Below, piece by piece: positions 1 through 5,048 of a DNA stretch of 6,351 bases. The DNA comes from Methanoregulaceae archaeon UBA288 (GTDB lineage Archaea > Halobacteriota > Methanomicrobia > Methanomicrobiales > Methanospirillaceae). A program made the position numbers and the translations under genes. Below the pieces are notes generated by a model. It did no database searches. It saw nothing but the letters and a program-made list of their open reading frames with translations, and was not told the origin of the DNA. The stretch spans positions 1-6,351 of the forward strand of contig DAEF01000180.1 of the NCBI GenBank assembly GCA_002495225.1, in the 5' to 3' direction. Within the stretch, counting starts at the first letter, position 1; each line of letters opens with the position of its first letter.

Positions 1-5
1 CAAGT

Positions 6-14
6 AATTATAAG
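6..14 (+). promoter_or_regulatory. TATA-like promoter element of the lipoprotein gene
   Basis: The A/T-only core TTATAA at 8-13 stands out in very GC-rich DNA. With archaeal TATA-to-start-site spacing of about 26 nt, transcription would begin near 36-38. That would leave the ATG at 31 outside the transcript and favour the ATG at 43 (very short leader) or the one at 70. No Shine-Dalgarno sequence precedes any of the three. The spacing rule is established for archaea; its use here is inference. Confidence 0.45.
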
Positions 15-30
15 ATCCTACACCCTGCCC

Positions 31-609
31 ATGCCAACCCTGATGTCCCCGGGCATCCCACGTTCCCTGATGCGCTCCTCTCTTCCGGCCGCGTTCCTCC
101 TCCTGGCGGCGCTCCTGCTCGGCGCGGGCTGCACCGCGGGCCCGGACCTCGCGACCTACCAGCGGCACGGTCTCTCGTTCGACCAGCCCGCCGGCTGGAA
201 CCTCACATCCGACGAGGCCGACGCCGGCGGGAACGTGAGCCTGACCTTCGATGCCGGCGGCGGGAGCAGGTTCTACTTCTCGACTACCCCGGACCTCTCG
301 ACCGCTTTCCCGCCCACCGGGCGGCTCGACACCCTCGCCGTCTGGTACGCCGAGAGCCGGGCCCACCTCCTCAACGTCGGGGCCGTGGTCATCGAGGAGC
401 GGCAGGAGACGGTCGCAGGCCAGCCCGCCAACCTCATCGTCTACTCGGTCCGGAAGGACGGGGTCGCCTACCGGAACGTGCTCGTGGTCACGGCGATCGG
501 CGAGACCGGGTACTCCTTCCACCTCTTCTCGCGGCCCGATGCCCACGACGCGCTCGTAGCCGACCTCCAGGCCGTCCTCGCGAGTTTCCGGACGAACGGA
601 GTGCGCTAG
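31..609 (+). CDS. PsbP-like secreted lipoprotein
   Basis: Probable surface-anchored lipoprotein of 192 residues at maximum extent, with a PsbP-like domain. It opens with a short basic stretch and a hydrophobic core (about residues 18-32), followed by the lipobox LLGAGC, whose cysteine is residue 34. This should be cleaved and lipid-modified so that the protein sits on the outer face of the membrane. The mature part begins with a motif around residues 43-57 (Y, then GLSFDQPAGW) typical of PsbP/DUF1795-like proteins, and later has VAGQPANLIVY (128-138), the usual glycine-turn strand of that fold. Possible starts are ATG 31, 43 and 70; the start at 70 (MRSSLP) gives the most typical lipoprotein signal, and the TATA-like box at 6-14 argues against 31. 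Ligand and physiological role are unknown. It stands alone on this strand and faces the HEAT-repeat gene convergently. Confidence 0.8.
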   Translation: MPTLMSPGIPRSLMRSSLPAAFLLLAALLLGAGCTAGPDLATYQRHGLSFDQPAGWNLTSDEADAGGNVSLTFDAGGGSRFYFSTTPDLSTAFPPTGRLDTLAVWYAESRAHLLNVGAVVIEERQETVAGQPANLIVYSVRKDGVAYRNVLVVTAIGETGYSFHLFSRPDAHDALVADLQAVLASFRTNGVR

Positions 610-620
610 AAAATCGGGAC

Positions 621-661
621 GTCTCCGGTTGCCGCCGCTGCACCGCCGGCAGCGGGGAGAC
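621..661 (+). terminator. Long hairpin just downstream of the lipoprotein gene
   Basis: GTCTCC (621-626) pairs with GGAGAC (656-661), and CCGCTGC (635-641) pairs with GCAGCGG (649-655). The 3' arms are contiguous, so 13 base pairs stack with a single 8-nt bulge on the 5' side and a 7-nt loop. It starts 11 nt after the lipoprotein stop codon. No oligo-T tract follows, so it may be a 3'-end-stabilising structure rather than a classical terminator. The pairing is read directly; the function is inferred. Confidence 0.4.
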
Positions 662-694
662 CACGTGCGTGGCCCGGGGTGCGTGAGCAGACCC

Positions 695-780
695 GGACCC
701 GGGAAGGGTCCCGAGCGCTGCCGTCCGGGCCGGTACCGCCCGGATCGAGTTGCGCGGACACGTCGTGACGACGAACGCGC
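695..780. repeat. Three successive inverted repeats in the convergent intergenic region
   Basis: Three separate dyads follow each other. GGACCC/GGGTCC lies at 695-700/706-711 with a 5-nt loop. TCCGGGC/GCCCGGA lies at 724-730/738-744 with a 7-nt loop. The third is compound: GCGCG/CGCGC (752-756/776-780) encloses CGTCGT-G-ACGACG (761-773). The strand cannot be decided. They may fold in RNA as part of 3' ends, act as protein-binding sites, or be partly chance pairings favoured by high GC content. Confidence 0.4.
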
Positions 781-788
781 GGTACAAA

Positions 789-831
789 GAGAACCGGGCC
801 CCCGACCGTCTCCGGGGCGGCGCCCGGTCTC
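789..831 (-). terminator. Hairpin downstream of the HEAT-repeat gene, possible terminator
   Basis: GAG-(A)-ACCGGGC at 789-799 pairs with GCCCGGT-CTC at 822-831: ten base pairs with one bulged A at 792. An inner CCCC/GGGG pairing (800-803 with 814-817) can extend the stem. On the minus strand it lies just after the stop codon of the HEAT-repeat gene and is followed by TTT. That T run is short for a strong archaeal terminator, so the call is moderate. Confidence 0.4.
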
Positions 832-838
832 CTTGTTC

Positions 839-1300
839 TCAGGAACCCTGGACCAGCTCCTCGACGATCCCCCGCCCCGCCGGGTCGTCCGCGAAGGCCG
901 CCTCGACGATGGCCCATTCCCGGTCCGAGCCGACCTTCGTCAGGGCCGACGCGGCCATCCAGCGGCAGCACTCGTTCGTGCCGTTCAGGTTCTCGACGAG
1001 CGTGGGCACGGCCCGCTCGTCACCGATATGCTCGAGCGCCCAGATCGCGGGCACGCGCGTCGCCCAGTCGCCGTCACCGGCCGCGACCATCAGGGCCTCG
1101 ACCGCCGGCGGGCCGATCCGCTCGAGCGCGATCGCGCCCCGCCAGCGGGTCTCGCGGTGGACCGACCTGAGGAGGGGGGCCACAGCGAGGATCGCCGACT
1201 CCCCCTCCCGGCCGAGCGCCTCGGCCGCGTCCAGCATCTCGTAGGTGTTTCCCCGGGCAAGCCGTGCCACGAGCTCATTGACATGCTGCTCCCTCTCCAT
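839..1300 (-). CDS. HEAT/PBS-lyase-like repeat protein
   Basis: A 153-residue, all-helical repeat protein, probably cytoplasmic, as there is no signal or membrane segment. Tandem helical hairpins of about 30 residues are visible at roughly 36-66, 67-96 and 97-126, with weaker units at either end. Their second helices share a pattern: TRWRGAIALERIG (51-63), ATRVPAIWALEHIG (80-93) and CRWMAASALTKVG (112-124). This arginine/tryptophan, alanine-leucine and terminal I/V-G pattern is typical of PBS-lyase HEAT-like repeats, which act as protein-binding scaffolds or in lyase-type chromophore attachment. No catalytic residue can be named, so a scaffold role is more likely. The ATG at 1300 is supported by GAGGA at 1311-1307, six bases upstream. 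The partner is unknown. Confidence 0.85.
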   Translation of the reverse strand: MEREQHVNELVARLARGNTYEMLDAAEALGREGESAILAVAPLLRSVHRETRWRGAIALERIGPPAVEALMVAAGDGDWATRVPAIWALEHIGDERAVPTLVENLNGTNECCRWMAASALTKVGSDREWAIVEAAFADDPAGRGIVEELVQGS

Positions 1301-1306
1301 CTCTTT

Positions 1307-1311
1307 TCCTC
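1307..1311 (-). promoter_or_regulatory. Ribosome binding site of the HEAT-repeat gene
   Basis: GAGGA on the minus strand, six bases before the ATG at 1300. It fixes that start and contrasts with neighbouring genes that have no Shine-Dalgarno sequence. Confidence 0.7.
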
Positions 1312-1349
1312 ATCGCCGATTCTTTCGACAGCCTCGCGTCCACCGGGAC

Positions 1350-1361
1350 GAATAATAGAGA
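1350..1361 (-). promoter_or_regulatory. TATA-like element for the HEAT-repeat gene
   Basis: On the minus strand this AT-rich island reads CTCTATTATTCG. Its centre lies about 54 nt before the ATG at 1300, which predicts a leader of roughly 28 nt, long enough to carry the GAGGA ribosome binding site. The position fits; the motif match is only moderate. Confidence 0.4.
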
Positions 1362-1392
1362 TTTGCCCCACGACGTTGCACGGCGATCATGA

Positions 1393-1406
1393 CGGGCGAT
1401 CGCCCG
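1393..1406. promoter_or_regulatory. Perfect 14-bp palindrome next to the methyltransferase promoter, possible operator
   Basis: CGGGCGATCGCCCG is an exact inverted repeat with no spacer. It ends 4 bp before the TATA-like box at 1411-1418, in the divergent region between the HEAT-repeat and methyltransferase genes. A dimeric regulator bound here could interfere with promoter recognition. This role is inferred from position and symmetry only. Confidence 0.35.
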
Positions 1407-1410
1407 CAGG

Positions 1411-1418
1411 TTGATATG
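1411..1418 (+). promoter_or_regulatory. TATA-like box of the methyltransferase gene
   Basis: TTGATATG, with its GATATG core centred about 26 nt upstream of the ATG at 1442. This is the usual archaeal distance from TATA box to transcription start. There is no purine-rich ribosome binding site between the box and the start, so the transcript is probably leaderless or nearly so. Confidence 0.45.
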
Positions 1419-1441
1419 CCCCGACCGTCTACGCGTGCGTG

Positions 1442-2167
1442 ATGCACGAGGCCTTCGCCTGGAGACTGCAGTCCGACCTGGCGATCATGAACCCGACGAC
1501 TCCCGAGCGCGTGCTCGCGGCCGCCCGTGCGGCCGGACTTTCTGCCGACGACTTCGTTCTCGATCTCGGGTGCGGCAACGGCACGGTTCTCGCCCTGCTC
1601 GCTGCCGCGTCCGGGTGCCGCGGCCTGGGGATCGAGTCCCGGCCTGCCGCGGCTGCGGCGGCGCGGGAGCTCGTCCGCGCGCGGGGCCTCGAGGACCGGG
1701 TCGCGATCCGGTGCGGCGACGCAACGGCCCTCGACGGCCTTCCCGACGGCATCTCGGTCGCGCTCTGCCTCGGATCGGCCTCGGCCTTCGGCGGGATCGA
1801 GGATGCGGTCGGGGCTCTCCGGGACCGCCTGGGCCCGGACGGCCGCGCGATCCTTGGCGAGCGGTACTGGCGCACGGAGCGCGTCCCGCCCGAGTTCGCC
1901 CGCGACTTTGCCGACTGCGTGACCGAGTACGAGCTCCTCACCATCGTCCGCGAGCACGGGTTCGCGCTCACGGGCATTATTCGCTCGACCGAGGCTGAGT
2001 TCGACGCCTACGAGGCGGGGATCTGGGCAGGCTGCCGCTCCGCGCTCGCCAGGGATCCCGACGACCTCGAAATCCGCACCTACCTGGAGCGCATCCAGGC
2101 GGAATACCTCGGCTACGGCCGTGAATACGTCGGATGGGCGATGTACGTTTTATCCGCGCCGGTCTGA
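1442..2167 (+). CDS. Class I SAM-dependent methyltransferase
   Basis: A 241-residue cytoplasmic enzyme predicted to transfer a methyl group from S-adenosylmethionine to an unknown acceptor. Positions are counted from the GTG at 1439. Motif I, VLDLGCGNGTVL (40-51), forms the SAM-binding glycine loop. The acidic residue closing strand 2 is E66 in GIESR. IRCGDAT (90-96) is the motif III-like segment, and VALCLGSASAFGG (107-119) is the motif IV region. GERYWR, about 30 residues further on, resembles the GEPYWR strand seen in small-molecule methyltransferases of the Methyltransf_11/25 type. No tRNA-, DNA- or protein-substrate domain is attached. ATG 1442 is preferred to GTG 1439 because it lies about 26 nt from the TATA-like box, but the two differ by only one codon. 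It is a single gene, divergent from the HEAT-repeat gene and convergent with the HicB-like gene. Confidence 0.88.
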   Translation: MHEAFAWRLQSDLAIMNPTTPERVLAAARAAGLSADDFVLDLGCGNGTVLALLAAASGCRGLGIESRPAAAAAARELVRARGLEDRVAIRCGDATALDGLPDGISVALCLGSASAFGGIEDAVGALRDRLGPDGRAILGERYWRTERVPPEFARDFADCVTEYELLTIVREHGFALTGIIRSTEAEFDAYEAGIWAGCRSALARDPDDLEIRTYLERIQAEYLGYGREYVGWAMYVLSAPV

Positions 2168-2286
2168 ACAGAGACGGCTCGACCGTTCCTGCACTGGGAC
2201 CTGGTCCTGACGCAGCGAACCGTCATCCCCACACTCTGTGCGGCCAGCGCAGGTGCGAGCGCTCCCCCTCCCCGGCTCTTGCCCGA

Positions 2287-2565
2287 TCAGAACGAGATCG
2301 ATACACGTCCCTCCTCGACCCCCACCAGTCGGCGTTCGGCCCTGAATGCGCCGTCCTCGACAACGAACCCGGCTTCAGCCAGGCATGCCTCGAGCTCCCC
2401 GCGGGCCGCGCACCCGTCCAGGTAGCGGCGAAGAGCCCCGACGGCCTCCTCCTTCGCGTCCCCGGGCGACCACCCGGACGCCTCGACCCCGAACTCCGGG
2501 CAGACGGCCAGGTAGCCGCCCTCCGAACGGTAGATCGCGACCGTGACCACCAGGTCCGCGATCAC
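2287..2565 (-). CDS. HicB-like (UPF0150 fold) small protein, orphan antitoxin-like
   Basis: A 92-residue protein with an N-terminal HicB/UPF0150-like domain. The signature strand-turn-strand followed by a helix is visible: VVTVAIYRSEGGYLAVCPEFG (residues 6-26, with the typical GGY-A-CPE core), then GWSPGDAKEEAVGALRRYL (31-49), where the family has G-T-EEA-NL. HicB proteins usually neutralise the mRNA interferase HicA and repress their operon through a C-terminal ribbon-helix-helix or helix-turn-helix. Here the C-terminal 40 residues show no clear DNA-binding domain, and no HicA-like gene flanks it. The GTG start at 2565 overlaps the TGA of the upstream gene (GTGA, 2565-2562), and GGAGG-rich sequence precedes it, so translation is probably coupled. 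An open frame continues upstream to 3114 but is a shadow of the neighbouring gene. The fold call is fairly secure; an antitoxin function is doubtful. Confidence 0.78.
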   Translation of the reverse strand: MIADLVVTVAIYRSEGGYLAVCPEFGVEASGWSPGDAKEEAVGALRRYLDGCAARGELEACLAEAGFVVEDGAFRAERRLVGVEEGRVSISF

Positions 2566-3533
2566 TCCTCCATCCCCTCCGCGGCTTTTCGTTTTCCGGC
2601 GACGATGGGCCCGTACGCGCCGAAGCGCGGGTTCAGGACGAGCTCTGTCGCGCCGTCGGCGAGCCCGCACTCTGCCCCGCCCGGCGCGAACGCGTCCCCC
2701 AGCCCGTCCTCGATCGCTGCCTGCACGATCCCGTCCAGGTGTTTGACGGCCGAGCCCAGGACGACGTCTGGCCCGAGCGGGCTCAGGTCGCGGTCGACCC
2801 CGATCGCGAACCGCCGGGGCCTCTCTTCGGCCGCGTCGATCACGCCGAGCGACGATCCCCCGCAGGCCGCGTAGATCACGGCCGTTCCGTTCCGGTAGAG
2901 GTCTTCGGCGATCACGGCGGCTCCGGCGGGGTCGGCATACCCGCGGGTGTCGTTGCCGACGTACCGGACCTCCACCCTCGTGCCGGGAGCGATCGATTCC
3001 ACCCCGGCCGTGAAGCCGTCGCGGTACGCGTCCATGACCGGGTGCGGCATGCCGAGCAGGACCGCGACCGGTCGACCGTCGGCCGCTGCGGCCGCGAGCA
3101 CCCCGGCCAGGCACGAGACGCCGTCCGCCGCGATCACCACGGTCCGGACGTTCGGGCGCGAAGCGGCTTCGCCGTCGATCACCACGAACCGGGTCCCCGG
3201 GCGGGCGGCCGCCCAGCGGTCCGCGGCGCCCGCCCAGGTGCCCGAGTCCTGGACGATGACGAGGTCCGGGGTGGACGCCGGGGCGTTCGCGAAGGCGTCC
3301 TCGAGCCGGTCCGCCGTCGCGGGCGCGAACTCGCGGTACGCGAAGGTCCGGTTCCGCCCCGCCCCGAGGACCCCGTCGCGGGCCGCATCGACGTACGGGT
3401 TCCCCGGATCGCCCGCGTACACGACCCAGACCTCCGGCGGAGACCCGGGTGGGGGCTGCATCAGGAAGAACCCGGCCGCAGCCACCCCGGCGAGCAGGAC
3501 GATCACGGCGACGGGCGAGACGATCGAGCGCAT
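2562..3533 (-). CDS. BMP-family substrate-binding protein, membrane-anchored
   Basis: A 323-residue extracytoplasmic binding protein of the BMP/PnrA-TmpC type (Pfam Bmp family), whose known members bind nucleosides or related ligands for ABC importers. A single hydrophobic segment (about residues 7-25) starts the protein. There is no lipobox cysteine, so it looks like a signal anchor or a Sec signal rather than a lipoprotein. Family landmarks in order are TRFVVIDGE (114-122), YRDGFTAGVESIAPG (170-184), AACGGSSLGVIDAA (222-235), AIGVDRD (243-249) and VVLGSAVKHLDGIV (257-270). The usual N-terminal ligand motif (D-SFN-like) is replaced by GDPGNPY (41-47), so ligand preference may differ. No ATPase or permease gene lies beside it; the next gene in the unit is the HicB-like one, overlapped by 4 nt. 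Upstream, GGGGGAG lies about 13 nt before the ATG, a weak ribosome binding site. Confidence 0.85.
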   Translation of the reverse strand: MRSIVSPVAVIVLLAGVAAAGFFLMQPPPGSPPEVWVVYAGDPGNPYVDAARDGVLGAGRNRTFAYREFAPATADRLEDAFANAPASTPDLVIVQDSGTWAGAADRWAAARPGTRFVVIDGEAASRPNVRTVVIAADGVSCLAGVLAAAAADGRPVAVLLGMPHPVMDAYRDGFTAGVESIAPGTRVEVRYVGNDTRGYADPAGAAVIAEDLYRNGTAVIYAACGGSSLGVIDAAEERPRRFAIGVDRDLSPLGPDVVLGSAVKHLDGIVQAAIEDGLGDAFAPGGAECGLADGATELVLNPRFGAYGPIVAGKRKAAEGMEE

Positions 3534-3606
3534 GGGTGACGAACTGTCTCCCCCGAGCCCTCTTCAGGCTGCCGAATCGCGTCGATGCCCCGGGGAGCCG
3601 CGGTCC

Positions 3607-3614
3607 TGATATTC
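3607..3614. promoter_or_regulatory. TATA-like box between divergent genes
   Basis: TGATATTC is the only AT-rich island between the BMP-family gene and the reductase remnant. On the plus strand its centre is about 25 nt before the ATG at 3636, which predicts a leaderless transcript. On the minus strand (GAATATCA) it could serve the BMP-family gene with a leader of about 50 nt. Which direction is used, or both, cannot be told from sequence. Confidence 0.4.
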
Positions 3615-3635
3615 ACCCGGCGCAACCGTCACGGC

Positions 3636-3857
3636 ATGGCCCCCGCGACGCCCGTCGTCCTCTATCGTGCGTGCAGCCTCGACGGATTCATCGCCGCGAC
3701 CGACGGACCGGTCGGCCGGCTCGCCCGGTTCTCTGCCGAGGGAGAGGACTGCTGCCATGACGGCCTCCTCGCGGGCGTCGGCTCGCTCGTGATGGGGAGC
3801 CGGACGCATGCGGACGACGCCGTGCAGCTGCGGTACTCGGTGCGGGATGTCGAGTGA
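3636..3857 (+). pseudogene. Internally deleted RibD-C / dihydrofolate-reductase-family gene (YyaP/YwjB-like)
   Basis: A 73-residue reading frame carrying only the two ends of a reductase-family domain. The N-terminal part matches the family opening: VVLYRACSLDGFIA (strand 1 and the S-L-D-G nucleotide/substrate loop), then EGED and SLVMGSRTHA, where intact proteins have ALVMGRRTYE. Directly after this comes VQLRYSVRDVE and the stop, which resembles the last beta strand that ends full-length members. Intact members are about 170-190 residues, so roughly 100 central residues, including most of the NADPH-binding core, are missing without loss of frame. The protein cannot form a complete Rossmann-like fold and is probably inactive. 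The ATG at 3636 fits a TATA-like box about 25 nt upstream; an in-frame ATG at 3585 is less likely. Family membership is fairly clear; the deletion is an inference from family knowledge. Confidence 0.65.
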
Positions 3858-3874
3858 TCGGCTCGCTCAGCCGA
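3858..3874. terminator. Perfect hairpin between convergent genes
   Basis: TCGGCT (3858-3863) and AGCCGA (3869-3874) form a perfect 6-bp stem with a 5-nt loop. It begins immediately after the stop of the reductase remnant and spans the stop codon of the GyrI-like gene on the other strand. Only 9 nt separate the two genes, so a symmetric hairpin serving both transcripts is plausible. It lacks a T-tract. Confidence 0.4.
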
Positions 3875-4349
3875 CCGGTGCGAGGATCTCGGTCAGTATC
3901 TCCTCGGGCGCGACCTCGCGCGGGTCGTTCAGGTAGACCTCCCGGATCGGCCCGGTGATCGCGAGCCCGCGGTCGGCGATCCAGGCGAAGAGCCGCTCGT
4001 AGACGGGGGGCATGTCCTCGTACGGGCCGTGGTGCACCGCCTTCGCGAACCGCCCGCCGGGGAGGTCATAGTAGGCGATCTCCCCCTCGGTCTTCACCCG
4101 GTTCGCCATCGGGAACGCGACCTCCAGCTCGACCTCCCCGAACTCCGTCGCCTGGCCGGCATCGCCGGCGAGGGTCTCCGGGTAGAGGGCGAGGGCTGGG
4201 CCTATCGGGATCCCGCCTTTCTCCAGGATCAGGGTGCAGACCTCCCCCAGCATAGCGGGGATCAACATGGCTATCTCCGAGAAATTCCCCCGGCGTTTGA
4301 GGCCGATCACTGCCTGGGCAGGCAGTTCGACGATCTCGATCTCGTCCAT
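3867..4349 (-). CDS. Stand-alone GyrI-like effector-binding domain protein
   Basis: A 160-residue cytoplasmic protein made of a single GyrI-like/AraC effector-binding domain, the SOUL-like fold that binds small hydrophobic or cationic ligands in regulators such as BmrR and Rob. The hallmark C-terminal block is clear: LPGGRFAKAVHHGPYEDM (96-113), YERLFAWIADRGLAITGP (117-134), then EVYLNDPREV with EILTEILAPV at the end. The N-terminal half has the matching VELPAQAVIGLKRRGNFSEI (7-26) repeat unit. There is no helix-turn-helix domain, so it is not itself a transcription factor of the AraC or MerR type. It could sequester, sense or hydrolyse a ligand. The ATG at 4349 lies about 26 nt after a TATA-like box and has no ribosome binding site, which supports a leaderless transcript separate from the upstream acetyltransferase gene. 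Confidence 0.87.
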   Translation of the reverse strand: MDEIEIVELPAQAVIGLKRRGNFSEIAMLIPAMLGEVCTLILEKGGIPIGPALALYPETLAGDAGQATEFGEVELEVAFPMANRVKTEGEIAYYDLPGGRFAKAVHHGPYEDMPPVYERLFAWIADRGLAITGPIREVYLNDPREVAPEEILTEILAPVG

Positions 4350-4371
4350 GAGATCGGGTGGGCGCCCGGGT

Positions 4372-4378
4372 GGATAAG
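4372..4378 (-). promoter_or_regulatory. TATA-like box of the GyrI-like gene
   Basis: CTTATCC on the minus strand is centred about 26 nt before the ATG at 4349. Between the box and the start, CCACCCG occurs twice with a 12-bp period (4373-4367 and 4361-4355), next to an 8-bp palindrome GGGCGCCC (4360-4367). These could form an operator over the transcription start; that is inference. Confidence 0.4.
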
Positions 4379-4422
4379 CGTGGCGGCAGCCGCGCGCCCA
4401 GCCGTGCGCAGCCCGGCGGGGG

Positions 4423-4935
4423 TCAGGGCAGGATCAGGGCGAGCTGTATCAGGTCGCAGAGACCGTCATCGCCGAGAAAGCCGTCTCGCCGCCGCCCCTC
4501 GCTCTCGAAGCCGCACGCGAAAAAGAGCCGGAGCGACCGCTCGTTGCCGTCGACCACGAGCACTTCGAGCCGGACGAGCCCGCGGCGCCCCGCCTCCTCG
4601 ACCATCGCCTCGACCGCCCGCCTCCCGAGCCCCCGGCCCCACCACGCAGGATCGAGGTAGATGAAGAGCGAGGCTGTGTGCCCGAGACGGCTCGACGGGT
4701 CGGCCGGGATCAGCCCGACCGAGCCCGCGAGCTCCTCACCGACCCGGATCGCCCACCAGGCCCCCCACTGCGCCCGGATGTACCGGTAGAAGTCGACGGT
4801 CCGGTCGAAGGCGACCGGCGGCGCCAGGTCGAGGAACCGGGCGACCGCCGGGTCGTTCGTGAGCCGGTTCAGGCCCGGCAGGTCGCGCTCGGTGACCGGG
4901 TTAATCGCGACGTCGTCTGCGGTGCACCCGGTCAT
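4423..4935 (-). CDS. GNAT-family N-acetyltransferase
   Basis: A 170-residue acetyl-CoA-dependent N-acetyltransferase, probably cytoplasmic, with unknown acceptor. The N-terminal part INPVTERDLPGLNRLTNDP (11-29) is the usual opening strand and helix of RimJ/RimL-like and related GNAT proteins. Motif A is clear: FIYLDPAWWGRGLGRRAVEAM (91-111), with the R-G-L-G pyrophosphate-binding loop. Motif B follows as RLEVLVVDGNERSLRLFFACGF (122-143), with the N-E-R-S helix cap and C-GF strand seen in many members. The ATG at 4935 starts just before the conserved fold and has a G-rich stretch upstream. The frame stays open to a GTG at 5052 that overlaps the TGA of the upstream ATPase gene, but this added part is glycine/arginine-rich, uses atypical codons (AGA, CGA, GGT, GAA) and matches no GNAT feature. 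It lies 113 nt downstream of the ATPase gene and may be co-transcribed with it. Confidence 0.85.
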   Translation of the reverse strand: MTGCTADDVAINPVTERDLPGLNRLTNDPAVARFLDLAPPVAFDRTVDFYRYIRAQWGAWWAIRVGEELAGSVGLIPADPSSRLGHTASLFIYLDPAWWGRGLGRRAVEAMVEEAGRRGLVRLEVLVVDGNERSLRLFFACGFESEGRRRDGFLGDDGLCDLIQLALILP

Positions 4936-5048
4936 CCCTGCGCCCCCCTTTCGCGCCTGCACGCCGAACCCTTCACCCTGCATGCTGCTCCGGCCACGAC
5001 CTTCCGTGTCTCTGTCGAGCCCGCGCCCGAATCCGGCGGGCCCCCCGC

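Noticed and set aside
610..838. Possible small protein or tRNA gene in the hairpin-rich gap.
   Set aside because: Open frames here have no credible start region or protein-like composition, and no tRNA cloverleaf with a T-arm GTTC-like motif could be found.
1310..1998. Long open frames on both strands across the methyltransferase gene (1310-1957 minus, 1411-1998 plus).
   Set aside because: They are arginine/proline-rich, show no family motifs, and are explained as high-GC shadows of the methyltransferase, which carries clear SAM motifs.
2168..2286. Terminator between the methyltransferase and HicB-like genes.
   Set aside because: Only short dyads are present (GGACC-T-GGTCC at 2197-2207, AGCGC/GCGCT at 2246-2263), without T-tracts; too weak to call.
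2287..2565. A complete HicAB toxin-antitoxin module.
   Set aside because: No HicA-like open frame (about 60-80 residues with its conserved glycine and histidine) is found on either side on either strand.
2566..3114. A long minus-strand open frame running upstream of the HicB-like gene, which would give a 275-residue fusion.
   Set aside because: It lies entirely within the BMP-family gene in another frame and is low-complexity Arg/Gly sequence; HicB homology starts only at the GTG at 2565.
2739..3609. Plus-strand open frames opposite the BMP-family gene.
   Set aside because: Antisense shadows with skewed composition; all recognisable motifs are on the minus strand.
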